Positions 34,049 through 42,824 of a stretch of 64,000 bases of DNA are shown piece after piece. The notes under the pieces were generated by a model. That model saw only the letters and a program-made list of their open reading frames with translations, did no database searches and was not told where the DNA came from. The first letter of the stretch is position 1, and each line of letters starts with the position of its first letter. The position numbers and the translations under genes were made by a program. Source of the stretch: Kurthia massiliensis (lineage in GTDB: Bacteria > Bacillota > Bacilli > Bacillales_A > Planococcaceae); assembly GCF_000285555.1 (NCBI RefSeq), contig NZ_HE610997.1:97555-161554 (forward strand), given 5' to 3'.

Positions 34049-35442
34049 GCTTCACGCACCTCCAATAATGCTTTCGCTTTGTTGATCGTTTCTTCGTACT
34101 CATTGATCGGTACGGAGTTATAAACAACACCTGCGCCTGCTTGGACATGCGCTTTCCCTTTTGAAACGACCATCGTACGAATCGCAAGCGCCATATCTAA
34201 GTCACCTGTTACGGATAAGTAACCGACTGCCCCCGCGTATACCCCGCGTTTTACGGTTTCCAACTCATTAATTAACTGCATCGCACGAATTTTTGGTGCA
34301 CCTGACACTGTACCTGCTGGTAACGTCGTTTGGAGCACGTCAATCGGGTGTACATCATCGCGTAGTTCTCCGGTTACTTCTGAAACGATATGCATGACAT
34401 ATTTATAACGCTCAATTTGCATATATTTATCAACGCTGACCGTTCCGACTTTTGATAAACGACCGATATCATTACGGCCGAGGTCGACGAGCATGCGGTG
34501 TTCAGCAAGTTCTTTTTCGTCTGCGAGTAGTTCTTTTTCTAAAGCGATATCTTCCGCAGTTGTTTTCCCACGTTTACGTGTCCCTGCAATCGGATTTGTC
34601 GTGACGATACGATTGTCCACTTTTACGAGACTTTCTGGTGATGTCCCTAAAATCGTATAGCCGTCAAAGTCTAAATAATACATATAAGGTGATGGATTAC
34701 TTAAACGTAACTTACGATACAAACTCATCGGATTGCCGTTAAATGGCGCTGAGAAACGTTGTGATAAGACAATTTGGAAAATGTCGCCGCGTTTAATGTG
34801 CTCTTGGCCTTGGCGGACAATATCACAAAATGCGTCTTCTGACGTACTTGATGTAAATTGTAATTCATCAATATCCGCAGCTGGGATTAACGTCGGGTGT
34901 TCAATTTGATGAATCATACTATCGACGATATTTTCAAGTTCTGTCGTCGTTTTGCCTTCGTCGAATAAATCGATTGCAACGACAGATAACTTTTGTAGTA
35001 AATGATCAAAAACGATGAAGCGGTCAAAAAATAGTAAATGCATATCCGGCATATCTAATTCATCGGCTAGTACTTCCCCAATTTGCTCGTGATAAAAGGC
35101 TGTTTCATAGCCGACATAACCGATTGCCCCGCCGTAAAATGAAAACGGATAGTTTGCTGGCTTCCCAGGCATTAAACGACGAATGACGTCAAAAGCAGGT
35201 TCTGACGTTTCGGTATGTGTGCCATCTGCTTCTACGATCGTGACGCGATTTGTTTCTGAAATTAATTCTTTTATCGGATTTGCTGCGACGAATGAATAAC
35301 GGCCACTTTCTTCGTGTTTAGCGCTTGATTCAAATAAAATCTTTTTCTTGCCATATAAGGAATGATACAGTGAAATTGGTGTCACCATATCTCCCGGAAT
35401 GTCTTTTTGAATAAATGTTTGCATGCTCTGCTCTACTGTCAT
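34045..35442 (-). CDS. trpE: Anthranilate synthase component I TrpE
   Basis: A 465-aa chorismate-utilising enzyme that makes anthranilate, the first step of tryptophan synthesis. The tryptophan-feedback motif is LFESSAKHEESGRYSFVA (the LLES-like site). The catalytic domain carries FQIVLSQRFSA, SPYMYYLDF, TNPIAGTRKRGKT, MLVDLGRNDIGRL, LPAGTVSGAPKIRAM and GAVGYLS. VSGAPK and the Trp T-box leader favour TrpE over PabB. ATG 35442 is 10 bases from GAGAGGA; the TTG at 35451 overlaps that site. Only trpG follows, so the remaining trp genes must lie elsewhere or be absent. Confidence 0.92.
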   Translation of the reverse strand: MTVEQSMQTFIQKDIPGDMVTPISLYHSLYGKKKILFESSAKHEESGRYSFVAANPIKELISETNRVTIVEADGTHTETSEPAFDVIRRLMPGKPANYPFSFYGGAIGYVGYETAFYHEQIGEVLADELDMPDMHLLFFDRFIVFDHLLQKLSVVAIDLFDEGKTTTELENIVDSMIHQIEHPTLIPAADIDELQFTSSTSEDAFCDIVRQGQEHIKRGDIFQIVLSQRFSAPFNGNPMSLYRKLRLSNPSPYMYYLDFDGYTILGTSPESLVKVDNRIVTTNPIAGTRKRGKTTAEDIALEKELLADEKELAEHRMLVDLGRNDIGRLSKVGTVSVDKYMQIERYKYVMHIVSEVTGELRDDVHPIDVLQTTLPAGTVSGAPKIRAMQLINELETVKRGVYAGAVGYLSVTGDLDMALAIRTMVVSKGKAHVQAGAGVVYNSVPINEYEETINKAKALLEVREA

Positions 35443-35487
35443 GTGTGTCAATCCTCTCTACTCTTACTCTGCTCATTGCGTAGGAAT

Positions 35488-35715
35488 CAAAAAATCCCCC
35501 ATAGAGAAAACTCTATGGAGGACGAAATCAATCCGCGGTACCACCTCGATTACAGCTACTACGCTGTCCCTCGTACGTAACGGTGTACTGCCGGATTTCC
35601 CTACTGTCATTCAAGAAATCACTCCGAGGCCCATTCGAATTAGTTGTATGCTTAGGCTCTCACTATCCCTAAGTCGCTCATCATACAGGGCTAATTGTAC
35701 TCTCCCTCATCTACG
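35488..35715 (-). promoter_or_regulatory. T-box leader, tryptophan specifier
   Basis: The minus-strand leader of trpEG carries the T-box core GAGGTGGTACCGCGG (about 35534-35548). An intrinsic terminator follows: TCCTCCATAGAG / CTCTATGGGGGA, then a T-run, at 35491-35522. Upstream, the Stem I AG-bulge strand GAGAGTA and the specifier loop GAATGGG are visible. The specifier triplet is TGG (plus-strand 35631-35633), read by tRNA-Trp. Uncharged tRNA-Trp should stabilise the antiterminator and switch trpEG on. Confidence 0.92.
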
Positions 35716-35763
35716 TGTTCGTTTTTATGATTGTTGTCATTATAACGAACATTGTCAGATTTT

Positions 35764-36528
35764 TCAATCTATATCGCCACTTTTATTTTCCGGTTGTCGG
35801 CAAAACTTCAACATGTAATGTACATAACGACGATTTGTCGTAATTTGATGTGCCAGAGACTGTGCAATTACCTCAAAAAACTCATTGCCACGATCCGTAC
35901 CGCGTAGTTCCCGCTTTGTACGACGTTCATCTGGCCAACGTCCGATAATATAGTCTTCTTCTTCAAGTTCCCAAGAAACGTTATATAAATAACCGTTCGA
36001 TGGTGCCCAACCGTATCGTGCTAATAGTTGTTTTTCTACATCAACCATCGAAAACGTACTACGTGTTTGAGACAATTGGAAAATCATATAACGAACGATG
36101 TCTTTGATTGAAATCAGTTTTGAAAAATAACTTCTGAATTCCTCTGGTAATAAATGATCTGGTTTTGGCGGCTTTTCACCATTTTTCGTTAAATCATAAT
36201 AAAAACGATCTAACACGAGGACGATTTCGTAAAAACGATCATAGTACAGTTCCCGGTAACGTTTTAAACGATTGACACCGATTTCTGTAATTGAATAGCA
36301 TACTTTTCGACCTTCTAAATGAGAAGATAGTGCCCCTTCTGCCTCTAACCCTTTTGCGACACGTGCTACGTATTCATAACCGACTTCACGTCCGGGAAAT
36401 GTTTCTAAAAAGCTGAAATACACTTCACGAGGATATTTTGGCGCGTGTTGTGTTTCGTATAGAAAATAAAGGGCAATCGTATCTTTTACACTAAAACCGA
36501 CTGCTTGTTGGAATGTTTTTTGTTTCAT
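35764..36528 (-). CDS. PadR-like transcriptional regulator with two winged-helix repeats
   Basis: A 254-aa protein that looks like two winged-helix units. The first, ~15-95, has YVARVAKGLEAEGALSSHLEGRKVCYSITEIGVNRLKRY. The second, ~165-235, has SNGYLYNVSWELEEEDYIIGRWPDERRTKRELRGTDRGNEFFEVI. Both end in the T..G...L tail typical of PadR wings. A helical region links them. ATG 36528 sits 8 bases after AGGGG; the GTG at 36537 overlaps the site. It starts 11 bases after the subtilase stop on the same strand, so the two are likely one operon and the regulator may govern the protease. The assignment to PadR is by pattern only. Confidence 0.6.
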   Translation of the reverse strand: MKQKTFQQAVGFSVKDTIALYFLYETQHAPKYPREVYFSFLETFPGREVGYEYVARVAKGLEAEGALSSHLEGRKVCYSITEIGVNRLKRYRELYYDRFYEIVLVLDRFYYDLTKNGEKPPKPDHLLPEEFRSYFSKLISIKDIVRYMIFQLSQTRSTFSMVDVEKQLLARYGWAPSNGYLYNVSWELEEEDYIIGRWPDERRTKRELRGTDRGNEFFEVIAQSLAHQITTNRRYVHYMLKFCRQPENKSGDID

Positions 36529-36539
36529 GTCATTCACCC

Positions 36540-38018
36540 CTAATTCGTTGCTAGTAATGTAGAAGTCGCTTTAGACGTCAATCCACTTTTATCGTATAAG
36601 ACGATACTAACTTTGTATGTCTTTTTACGGTTTAACGGTTTCGTCGTAAAGCTTTTCGTTGTAGATTTACCTACATATTGGCCATTTAAATAAATTTTAG
36701 CATACGCGTAGTCTGGTGTGTCAGGTACTTGCCAAGTAATACGTGCTTTTTCATTCGTTGCGAAGCGCATTTGAATATTAGAAGCTTTTTTTGGTGGCGA
36801 TGTATCTTTTTCAGTTACAAAAGTAAATTCTACAGGAGATGCGCTGTCACCATGTTGATTAACTGCGCGTAGTTCTATCAGTTGTACAATATCAGACGAT
36901 AAGTCACGCAATTTGAATGAATCTTCTTGTGTACGCCCAATCTCTTCTCCATGTAATGACACAATGATTGTGTCCCACGTATCCGCTGTTGTTTTCGGAA
37001 ACTTTAACAAAGCTTCATGATCTGTGACGTCCACGACTTCATAGGTACTAGGTGGTAATGAAGTTGTCGGTTTAGAATACCTGTAGATAGGCATACCGTA
37101 CCCGTACGATGTGTCATATCCTTCAACGCCTAAATCTTTCGCGTAAAGACTTAGTTTTTTCTTCAAATGTGCAGGAGAAGCATATGGATATTGTTCTTTT
37201 AATAACGCTACCATTCCAGTAATAAATGGTGTTGCAAATGACGTACCACTCGCCTCATATAAATCGCCTTTTACAGAAATCGTCGGAATATTTTCACCAG
37301 GCGCGACAAAATCAATGCCTTTTCCGTAATTAGCAAAGCTACTTCGTTTATTTTTAGATGACACAGACGTTACCGCAATCACTTCTGAATAACGAGCGGG
37401 ATATGTTACTGTTTTTTGCTTATTGTTACCCGCAGACGCAACGACGACAATGTTTTGTGCAACCGCTCGTTTGATTGCTTTATGTAATGCAGGGATGTCA
37501 CTTTTTAAACCAGATGAGATGTTGATAATATCTACACCGTCATCAATCGCTGCATCAATCGCTTCGATGAGCTCTTTGACGTCGCCTTCTTCTGTACCAT
37601 CTTTATATTTATAAGAAAGTAAAGTTACTTTTGGCGCGACGCTAATGATTGAATAGTCATCAGATTGTTTTAACGGTTTGGCACCGATAATGGCTGCGAC
37701 ACCTGTACCGTGACCTTCTTCAAAACGATCTAGTACATCACCTTCATTTATTTTTGTTTTCGGGTTATCTGCTGTAAAGGTTTTGCGTATTTTTACGTTT
37801 GATAATAATTGACTGTTTTTATTCACGCCTGTATCAATTACAGCGATGCGAACCCCCTTGCCTGAATACCCTTTTTCCCATGCGAGTGGGATATGTAGTT
37901 TTTTCAATTGGTTCGTTGGTTGTTCATCGCTATATAATGCCTTTGCTTGCGCGTTCATACCCATTGAAGGGATTGCTAATAAAGAACAAATTGCTATACA
38001 ATTAAGTGGATGACGCAT
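36540..38018 (-). CDS. Secreted subtilisin-like serine protease (S8) with fibronectin-like tail
   Basis: A 492-aa exported protease. The signal segment covers ~1-25 (CIAICSLLAIPSMGMNAQAKA). The peptidase domain covers ~45-310 with catalytic Asp62 (AVIDTGVN), His103 (EGHGTGVAA), oxyanion Asn198 (ASAGNN) and Ser260 (ASGTSFATP). There is almost no propeptide (about 20 residues), unlike classical subtilisins. Residues ~325-400 and ~405-492 are beta-rich, the last resembling a fibronectin type III module (ARITWQVPDTPDYAYAKIYLNGQYVG). ATG 38018 is preceded by AAGGAGGG. The PadR-like gene follows directly. Confidence 0.9.
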   Translation of the reverse strand: MRHPLNCIAICSLLAIPSMGMNAQAKALYSDEQPTNQLKKLHIPLAWEKGYSGKGVRIAVIDTGVNKNSQLLSNVKIRKTFTADNPKTKINEGDVLDRFEEGHGTGVAAIIGAKPLKQSDDYSIISVAPKVTLLSYKYKDGTEEGDVKELIEAIDAAIDDGVDIINISSGLKSDIPALHKAIKRAVAQNIVVVASAGNNKQKTVTYPARYSEVIAVTSVSSKNKRSSFANYGKGIDFVAPGENIPTISVKGDLYEASGTSFATPFITGMVALLKEQYPYASPAHLKKKLSLYAKDLGVEGYDTSYGYGMPIYRYSKPTTSLPPSTYEVVDVTDHEALLKFPKTTADTWDTIIVSLHGEEIGRTQEDSFKLRDLSSDIVQLIELRAVNQHGDSASPVEFTFVTEKDTSPPKKASNIQMRFATNEKARITWQVPDTPDYAYAKIYLNGQYVGKSTTKSFTTKPLNRKKTYKVSIVLYDKSGLTSKATSTLLATN

Positions 38019-38204
38019 AAAATCCCTCCTTGTTCATTATGTCTATTATACGAAATAATGTAAAAAAAAGAATCTGTTAGGATGCAGATTGTATCGTTTT
38101 CTTGAAGACATATGGAAAAGCCATGCTTTTACGGCATAAAAATAAAATCGCCTCATCGCATTTCATTCATAAAATAGCGATCAGACGATTGATATAAGTA
38201 TTGT

Positions 38205-38372
38205 TTAACTGGCGTTTCCGAGACGTTCTCCCTCTTTCTTATGCACGTTATAGGCATTTAATTGCTCCTCCGTTAAATTCTTTACGAACAAATAAAAGTT
38301 CATCGACTCCAACCCATGTTGTTGGCAAGCCTCACAATAAATACGATAACCTTCGCGATACATTTCCATCAT
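38205..38372 (-). CDS. Small 55-aa CxxC protein
   Basis: A short gene with a good context: GAGAGG lies 6 bases before ATG 38372, and the frame is MMEMYREGYRIYCEACQQHG then LESMNFYLFVKNLTEEQLNAYNVHKKEGERLGNAS. It has one CxxC pair and is charged and soluble. I do not recognise the family. The rest of the spacer, 38019-38204, has no gene. Confidence 0.6.
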   Translation of the reverse strand: MMEMYREGYRIYCEACQQHGLESMNFYLFVKNLTEEQLNAYNVHKKEGERLGNAS

Positions 38373-38469
38373 AAACATCCTCTCTTGTTATATAACAATT
38401 TTTATTTATGACAATAATATATAACAGATTAAAACAGCCGTCAACATTTTTCTGAAAATTCTTTCTAAA

Positions 38470-38503
38470 ATAAAAAAGACCGCCGAGCAAATGGCTGGCG
38501 GTT
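38470..38503 (-). terminator. Terminator of the ThrE-type exporter genes
   Basis: On the minus strand ACCGCCAGCC, short loop, GCTCGGCGGT and T-run, right after the stop at 38509. Confidence 0.8.
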
Positions 38504-38508
38504 AGCGA

Positions 38509-38967
38509 TTAGTTGAACGTTTTCACTTTTTTGAAGCGTCTGATCATTTTACGATACATTTGCACGAGTACTTCTGCAATGACAAGTCCCATGACGATAG
38601 CACCTGTAATAATACCGGTTTTTAAGAAAAATTGAAGCGATTCATTGTATTCGTTAGCAACGACGTGGCGCATTGCTTCATAAGCAAGTCCCCCTGGTAC
38701 GAGTGGGATAATGCCACCTACCACAAAAATTAACATCGGTGTTTTATGTTTGAACGATTGATAATGGGCGACGATGGAAATGATGAACGAGCCACAAAAT
38801 GAAGCTGTTACACTGTCGACTTGTTGTTTGATCATCGCGTAATAAATGAGCCAGCCAATCATACCGACGAGGCCGCAATGTTTTAAAGTTGATTTCGGTG
38901 CGTTAAAAATAATTGCAATCCCATATGTGGCAACGAATGCACAAACGAGTTGTAATATGTAATCCAT
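38509..38967 (-). CDS. ThrE-type threonine/serine exporter, small subunit (YjjB-like)
   Basis: A 152-aa protein with about five membrane helices. Family elements include FNAPKSTLKHCGLVGMIGWLIYYAM, VTASFCGSFIISIVAHYQSFKHKTPMLIFVVGGIIPLVPGGLAYEAM (the PLVPG loop) and a basic C-terminus. It corresponds to the C-terminal half of the ThrE exporter (PF12821). The larger partner is encoded 12 bases upstream, so both act together in amino-acid or possibly succinate export; the substrate here is an inference from family. Confidence 0.85.
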   Translation of the reverse strand: MDYILQLVCAFVATYGIAIIFNAPKSTLKHCGLVGMIGWLIYYAMIKQQVDSVTASFCGSFIISIVAHYQSFKHKTPMLIFVVGGIIPLVPGGLAYEAMRHVVANEYNESLQFFLKTGIITGAIVMGLVIAEVLVQMYRKMIRRFKKVKTFN

Positions 38968-38979
38968 TTGTCGGCCTCC

Positions 38980-39726
38980 TTAAAATAAAATAAGCACGAA
39001 TGCAATACCTGAACCGATTGCGAGTGCAGTGAGTGAAGCCTCCGCTCCTTTTGTGACACCAGATACGAAATGTCCAGCCATCATATCACGTACCGCATTC
39101 GCAATTGGTACACCTGGTACGAGTGGCATGACAGCCCCGATAATAATTTTATCTTCTTCAACCCCTAAACCGAAGTGGAGCGCGAGAATCGTCAAAATCC
39201 CGACAGCAATAGATGCTGTAAATTCCGCAAAAAATTTCACTTTCGTAATGGCATTCATACGTAAACATACCCAGTGACCAACACCACCCGCAACAGCTGC
39301 TGCAGGCATGTCCCATACGGAACCCATAAATAAAATAACAAAACAGCCACTCGCAATGGCCGCAAAAATGACTTGTGCGAGCTCTGATGGGAATAAATTT
39401 TTATTTTCGAGCGCCTTTAATTGCTCATATGCTTCTTCTAACGTAAGTTGATTTGCTGTGAGGGCGCGTGAAATCGCATTAATCGCCGCGATTTTCGATA
39501 AATCTGTCGCACGTCGCGGTATTTGCGCGATACGTGTCGGACTTTCATGACCTGCAGAAAAAATAATCCCGGTCGGCGTCACGAAACTTTGGGCGTCTTG
39601 ATAACCTTGTGAGCGTGCCATACGTAACATCGTATCTTCTGCACGATACGTTTCAGCGCCACTTTGCATAAGCAAACGTCCTGCGAGTAAAAAACAATCC
39701 GCTGCCAAAACAGATGAAGTTTCCAT
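38980..39726 (-). CDS. ThrE-type threonine/serine exporter, large subunit (YjjP-like)
   Basis: A 249-aa protein with a cytoplasmic N-terminal domain (~1-110, LLMQSGAETYRAEDTMLRMARSQG and VTPTGIIFS) and five membrane helices, including the signature GAVMPLVPGVPIANAVRDMMAGHFVSG (PF06738). ATG 39726 is preceded by GGGGAGGGA; the longer open frame to 39840 runs into the preceding operon's terminator and is rejected. First gene of a two-gene exporter operon. Confidence 0.88.
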   Translation of the reverse strand: METSSVLAADCFLLAGRLLMQSGAETYRAEDTMLRMARSQGYQDAQSFVTPTGIIFSAGHESPTRIAQIPRRATDLSKIAAINAISRALTANQLTLEEAYEQLKALENKNLFPSELAQVIFAAIASGCFVILFMGSVWDMPAAAVAGGVGHWVCLRMNAITKVKFFAEFTASIAVGILTILALHFGLGVEEDKIIIGAVMPLVPGVPIANAVRDMMAGHFVSGVTKGAEASLTALAIGSGIAFVLILF

Positions 39727-39750
39727 GCTGTCCCTCCCCGTAAATAAAAG

Positions 39751-39777
39751 TAAGGAGCCATCAATTTGGCTCCTTAA
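39751..39777 (-). terminator. Terminator of the acyl-CoA operon
   Basis: AAGGAGCC / GGCTCCTT stem with a short AT loop, between the dehydrogenase stop (39812) and the exporter start (39726). Confidence 0.8.
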
Positions 39778-39811
39778 CATTATAGTAGTTATTTGCTTAT
39801 TTGGTAACCCA

Positions 39812-40582
39812 TTATTTTGCTGGCATACGCGTTGCCGCATCTAAACGAATGAGTTCAGCATTTAAATAGTCACTTTCAATCATATACTTCGCTGTGAAAG
39901 CGTATTCAGAAGGGTCACCGAGACGTTTCGGATACTCTGGAATTTGGCGTAGCGACTGTAGCGCATTTTCTGGCATTCCTTGCATCAACGGTGTTTCGAA
40001 TAAACCTGGCGCAATCGTATTGATACGAATGTTAACGCTCGCTAAGTCGCGGGCGATTGGAAGTGCCATACTTGCAATTGCTCCTTTACTCGCGCTATAT
40101 GCAGCTTGTCCCATTTGTCCATCAAATGCAGCAATAGACGCTGTATTAATAATGACGCCGCGATCTGCATTGTCGTCCGACACATCATTTTTCGCCATTT
40201 GTTCTACCGCAAGGCGCAATACATTAAACGTACCGACCAAATTAATGTCGATGATTTTTTTAAAGAAATCAAGCGGCATCACACCTTTACGACCGAATAC
40301 TTTCGCCGGCGGTCCAATGCCTGCGCAGTTCACGACAATGTCTAAATGATTTTGTGTGTCGATAATGTTTTGAATCGCTTGTTGTACATCTTCTTCACTT
40401 GTCACATCTACTTGATGAAACGTTGCATTATGCCCAAGTGCTTGTACCGCTTCCTGTCCGCGTTCCTCATTCACATCAAAAATATTTACCTTAGCTCCGT
40501 TATCGACAAGCATTTGGGCTGTCGCAAAACCAAGTCCTGATGCTGCTCCTGTCACGATGGCTACTTTATCTTGAATACGCAT
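39812..40582 (-). CDS. SDR-family 3-hydroxyacyl-CoA dehydrogenase (HSD17B10-like)
   Basis: A 256-aa short-chain dehydrogenase. The NAD-binding glycine motif is TGAASGLGFATA, with acidic IFDVNEE after beta-2 indicating NAD(H) preference. NCAGIG, the catalytic Ser in NTASIAAFDGQ and Tyr-x-x-x-Lys in YSASKGA are intact. GPPAKVFGRKG and APGLFETPLMQGMP are typical of type-2 3-hydroxyacyl-CoA / 3-hydroxy-2-methylbutyryl-CoA dehydrogenases. Its start overlaps the stop of the CoA-transferase gene. It is the third gene of the sigma-54 operon. It is not phaB: co-substrate residues and context differ. Confidence 0.88.
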   Translation of the reverse strand: MRIQDKVAIVTGAASGLGFATAQMLVDNGAKVNIFDVNEERGQEAVQALGHNATFHQVDVTSEEDVQQAIQNIIDTQNHLDIVVNCAGIGPPAKVFGRKGVMPLDFFKKIIDINLVGTFNVLRLAVEQMAKNDVSDDNADRGVIINTASIAAFDGQMGQAAYSASKGAIASMALPIARDLASVNIRINTIAPGLFETPLMQGMPENALQSLRQIPEYPKRLGDPSEYAFTAKYMIESDYLNAELIRLDAATRMPAK

Positions 40583-41616
40583 TAAATCATCTCTCCCTTT
40601 TTCTCTGTAAAATGTAATGGTGATTGAATTTGTGTGTCATTGATAAGTCCTCTTGCTTGCGCATGAGGCTGTTTCGCCGCCTCTAAAAATGTGAGAACAG
40701 GCGTCATACATAATTCACTTTCATCTGCTAAAATGACTTGCCACTGCGCAAAGGTTTTGGTACGAATCGCTTCGATCAATGCTTCTTTTTGTGCTTCAAT
40801 CGATAGCTCAAACCAATTCGGAATCGCGAGCAATTCACATAAACGCTTTTGAAATTTTAATTCTAATGAACCGACTGCGACGTACCGACCGTCTGCAGTT
40901 TCGTAGTAATCGTAGAAACTACCACCATTTAATTCTTCTGCCTCCGGTTCAATGTCTTCGCCTAACGCGAGTTGCATCGGTCCGAATAACGGGTGTAACG
41001 ATAAAGCGGCATCAAACATACTAATATCTAAATAACGCCCTGTACCGGTACGTAAACGTTCAATATAGGCCGTTAAAATGGCGATGACACCGTGGAGTGC
41101 GCCGCCACCGAGGTCCGCAATTTGCATACTACTCGCAACAGGTCGTTCCCCTTTTCTGCGCAGCCCATTTGCAATGCCAGAGAGTGCTAAATAGTTAATG
41201 TCATGTCCTGCATGATTTGCCAAGGGACCGGTTTGGCCGTAACCTGTAATCGCACAATAAATGAGTGATGGGTACTGTTCTTTTAATGACGCATATCCAA
41301 AACCGAGTCGATCCATGACACCTGGGCGAAATTGCTCAACGACGATATCGTATTCTTCAAGCAATGCGTGTACTTGTTTTTTTCCTTCCGGCGATTTCAA
41401 ATCAATTTCAATCGTTTTTTTGCCACGATTGAGTTGTTCATAACTCGCCGATTGCCCACTTTCAAGCTGTGGTTTTAAATCTTTCACAACATCTCGCTTG
41501 CCAGGGGCTTCTACGTGCAACACTTCTGCTCCGAGGTCTGCTAATATCATCGTCGCAAACGGTCCAGGGAGTAACGTTGAAAAATCGAGTATTTTTAATC
41601 CAGTTAACGGTCCCAT
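40582..41616 (-). CDS. CaiB/BaiF family: alpha-methylacyl-CoA racemase-like protein
   Basis: A 344-aa class III CoA-transferase fold protein. Features are GLKILDFSTLLPGPFATMILADLGAEVLHVEAPGKRD at the N-terminus, SYEQLNRGKKTIEIDLKSPEGK, a conserved ITGYGQTGPLANHAGHDINYLALSG and DISMFDAALSLH. The His-Asp pair (AGHDINY) resembles alpha-methylacyl-CoA racemases more than formyl-CoA transferases, which carry a catalytic Asp elsewhere. With the acyl-CoA dehydrogenase and the 2-methyl-type SDR it suggests breakdown of alpha-methyl-branched acyl-CoA. ATG 41616 is taken over GTG 41622. Confidence 0.85.
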   Translation of the reverse strand: MGPLTGLKILDFSTLLPGPFATMILADLGAEVLHVEAPGKRDVVKDLKPQLESGQSASYEQLNRGKKTIEIDLKSPEGKKQVHALLEEYDIVVEQFRPGVMDRLGFGYASLKEQYPSLIYCAITGYGQTGPLANHAGHDINYLALSGIANGLRRKGERPVASSMQIADLGGGALHGVIAILTAYIERLRTGTGRYLDISMFDAALSLHPLFGPMQLALGEDIEPEAEELNGGSFYDYYETADGRYVAVGSLELKFQKRLCELLAIPNWFELSIEAQKEALIEAIRTKTFAQWQVILADESELCMTPVLTFLEAAKQPHAQARGLINDTQIQSPLHFTEKKGEMI

Positions 41617-41623
41617 AAGCACC

Positions 41624-42790
41624 CTACTTTCCTAAAATGTCGTTAGCGATAATTTGTTTCATAATTTCAGACGTTCCGCCGTAAATGCGTTGTACACGCG
41701 CATCTACAAATGCACGTGAAATCGGATACTCTGTCATATAGCCATAACCACCGAATAGTTGTAAACAACCGTCGACAACTTCTCCCTGCGCTTCAGAACA
41801 TGTGAGTTTCGCCATACTTGCTGTTGCGGTATCTAGCGCATCTTGTTCAATCAATGTCATACACTCATCTATAAACGCGCGATGCAGACGCACTTTCGTT
41901 TTCATTTCCGCAATTTTAAAACGCGTATTTTGGAAGTCACTAATTTTCTTTTTGAATGCTTCGCGTTCTTGAATGTATTGAATCGTCCATTCAAGCGCAC
42001 CTTCCATCGCGCCTTGTGCACAAACTGCTAATGTCAGGCGTTCACGTGGTAGTTCTTGCATGAGCGTAATAAACCCTTTATTTTTCTCTCCTAAAATATG
42101 AGAAGCGGGTAAAATCACGTCATCGAAAAACAACTCGGACGTATCACAAGAATGCAAGCCGATTTTCTTTAAGTTTTTACCACGCGCAAAGCCTGGCGTT
42201 TCTGGATCATCTAAAATGAATAACGATGTCCCTTTCGCTGGGGCTACTGTGGCGTCTGTAATCGCTGCGACAACGATAAAGTCACCTAATTGGCCATTCG
42301 TAATAAATGTTTTAGAACCGCTTAAGCGATATGTATCTGTCGCCTCGTCATACACTGCAGTCGTTTTCATTCCTTGTAAGTCACTACCTGCACCTGGCTC
42401 TGTCATTGCAATCGCACCGACCATTTCACCAGAAGCTAATTTTGGTAAATAATATTGTTTTTGTTCTTCTGTCCCTGAGCCTAATACATAATGCGCGACG
42501 ATGTTGGCATGTACCGTAATGTTAATCGCAATTGTCGTAAAGCCTAATCGTGTTAGTTCCTCGACAACGAGTGAAGCGTATCGATATGGCACGCCCATAC
42601 CGCCATATTCTTCTGGAACGTCGATGCAAAGTAGCCCTTCTTCGCCAAGTTTACGCCATAATTCACGTGGAATCGTTCCCGCTTCTTCCCATTCTTCGTA
42701 ATAAGGGGCAATATATTTATCCGCAAAGCCTTGAATTGATTTACGGAATAATAATAATTCGTCATCTTCTTGTCTTCTTTTCGTTACCAT
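41624..42790 (-). CDS. Acyl-CoA dehydrogenase
   Basis: A 388-aa FAD flavoprotein that introduces a 2,3 double bond into acyl-CoA. Signatures: GLLCIDVPEEYGGMGVPYRYASLVVEEL, AIAMTEPGAGSDLQGMKT, FITNGQLGDFIVVAA, LPRERLTLAVCAQGAMEGALEWTIQYIQEREAF and the C-terminal LQLFGGYGYMTEYPISRAFVDARVQRIYGGTSEIMK. In many members the catalytic Glu sits in this YGGTSEI segment, and Glu is present. ATG 42790 lies behind AAGGAGTGAT. It is the first gene of the operon driven by the sigma-54 promoter at 42825-42840. Confidence 0.92.
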   Translation of the reverse strand: MVTKRRQEDDELLLFRKSIQGFADKYIAPYYEEWEEAGTIPRELWRKLGEEGLLCIDVPEEYGGMGVPYRYASLVVEELTRLGFTTIAINITVHANIVAHYVLGSGTEEQKQYYLPKLASGEMVGAIAMTEPGAGSDLQGMKTTAVYDEATDTYRLSGSKTFITNGQLGDFIVVAAITDATVAPAKGTSLFILDDPETPGFARGKNLKKIGLHSCDTSELFFDDVILPASHILGEKNKGFITLMQELPRERLTLAVCAQGAMEGALEWTIQYIQEREAFKKKISDFQNTRFKIAEMKTKVRLHRAFIDECMTLIEQDALDTATASMAKLTCSEAQGEVVDGCLQLFGGYGYMTEYPISRAFVDARVQRIYGGTSEIMKQIIANDILGK

Positions 42791-42824
42791 ATCAATCACT
42801 CCTTCTTCGCTATACATTACTAGA

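Noticed and set aside
34045..35442. TrpE as a p-aminobenzoate synthase (PabB)
   Set aside because: The Trp-specific T-box, the TVSGAPK motif and the TrpG-type partner fit anthranilate synthase better.
39812..40582. The SDR gene as the missing phaB
   Set aside because: It belongs to the acyl-CoA operon 20 kb away, has an acidic residue typical of NAD use, and resembles 2-methyl-3-hydroxyacyl-CoA dehydrogenases.
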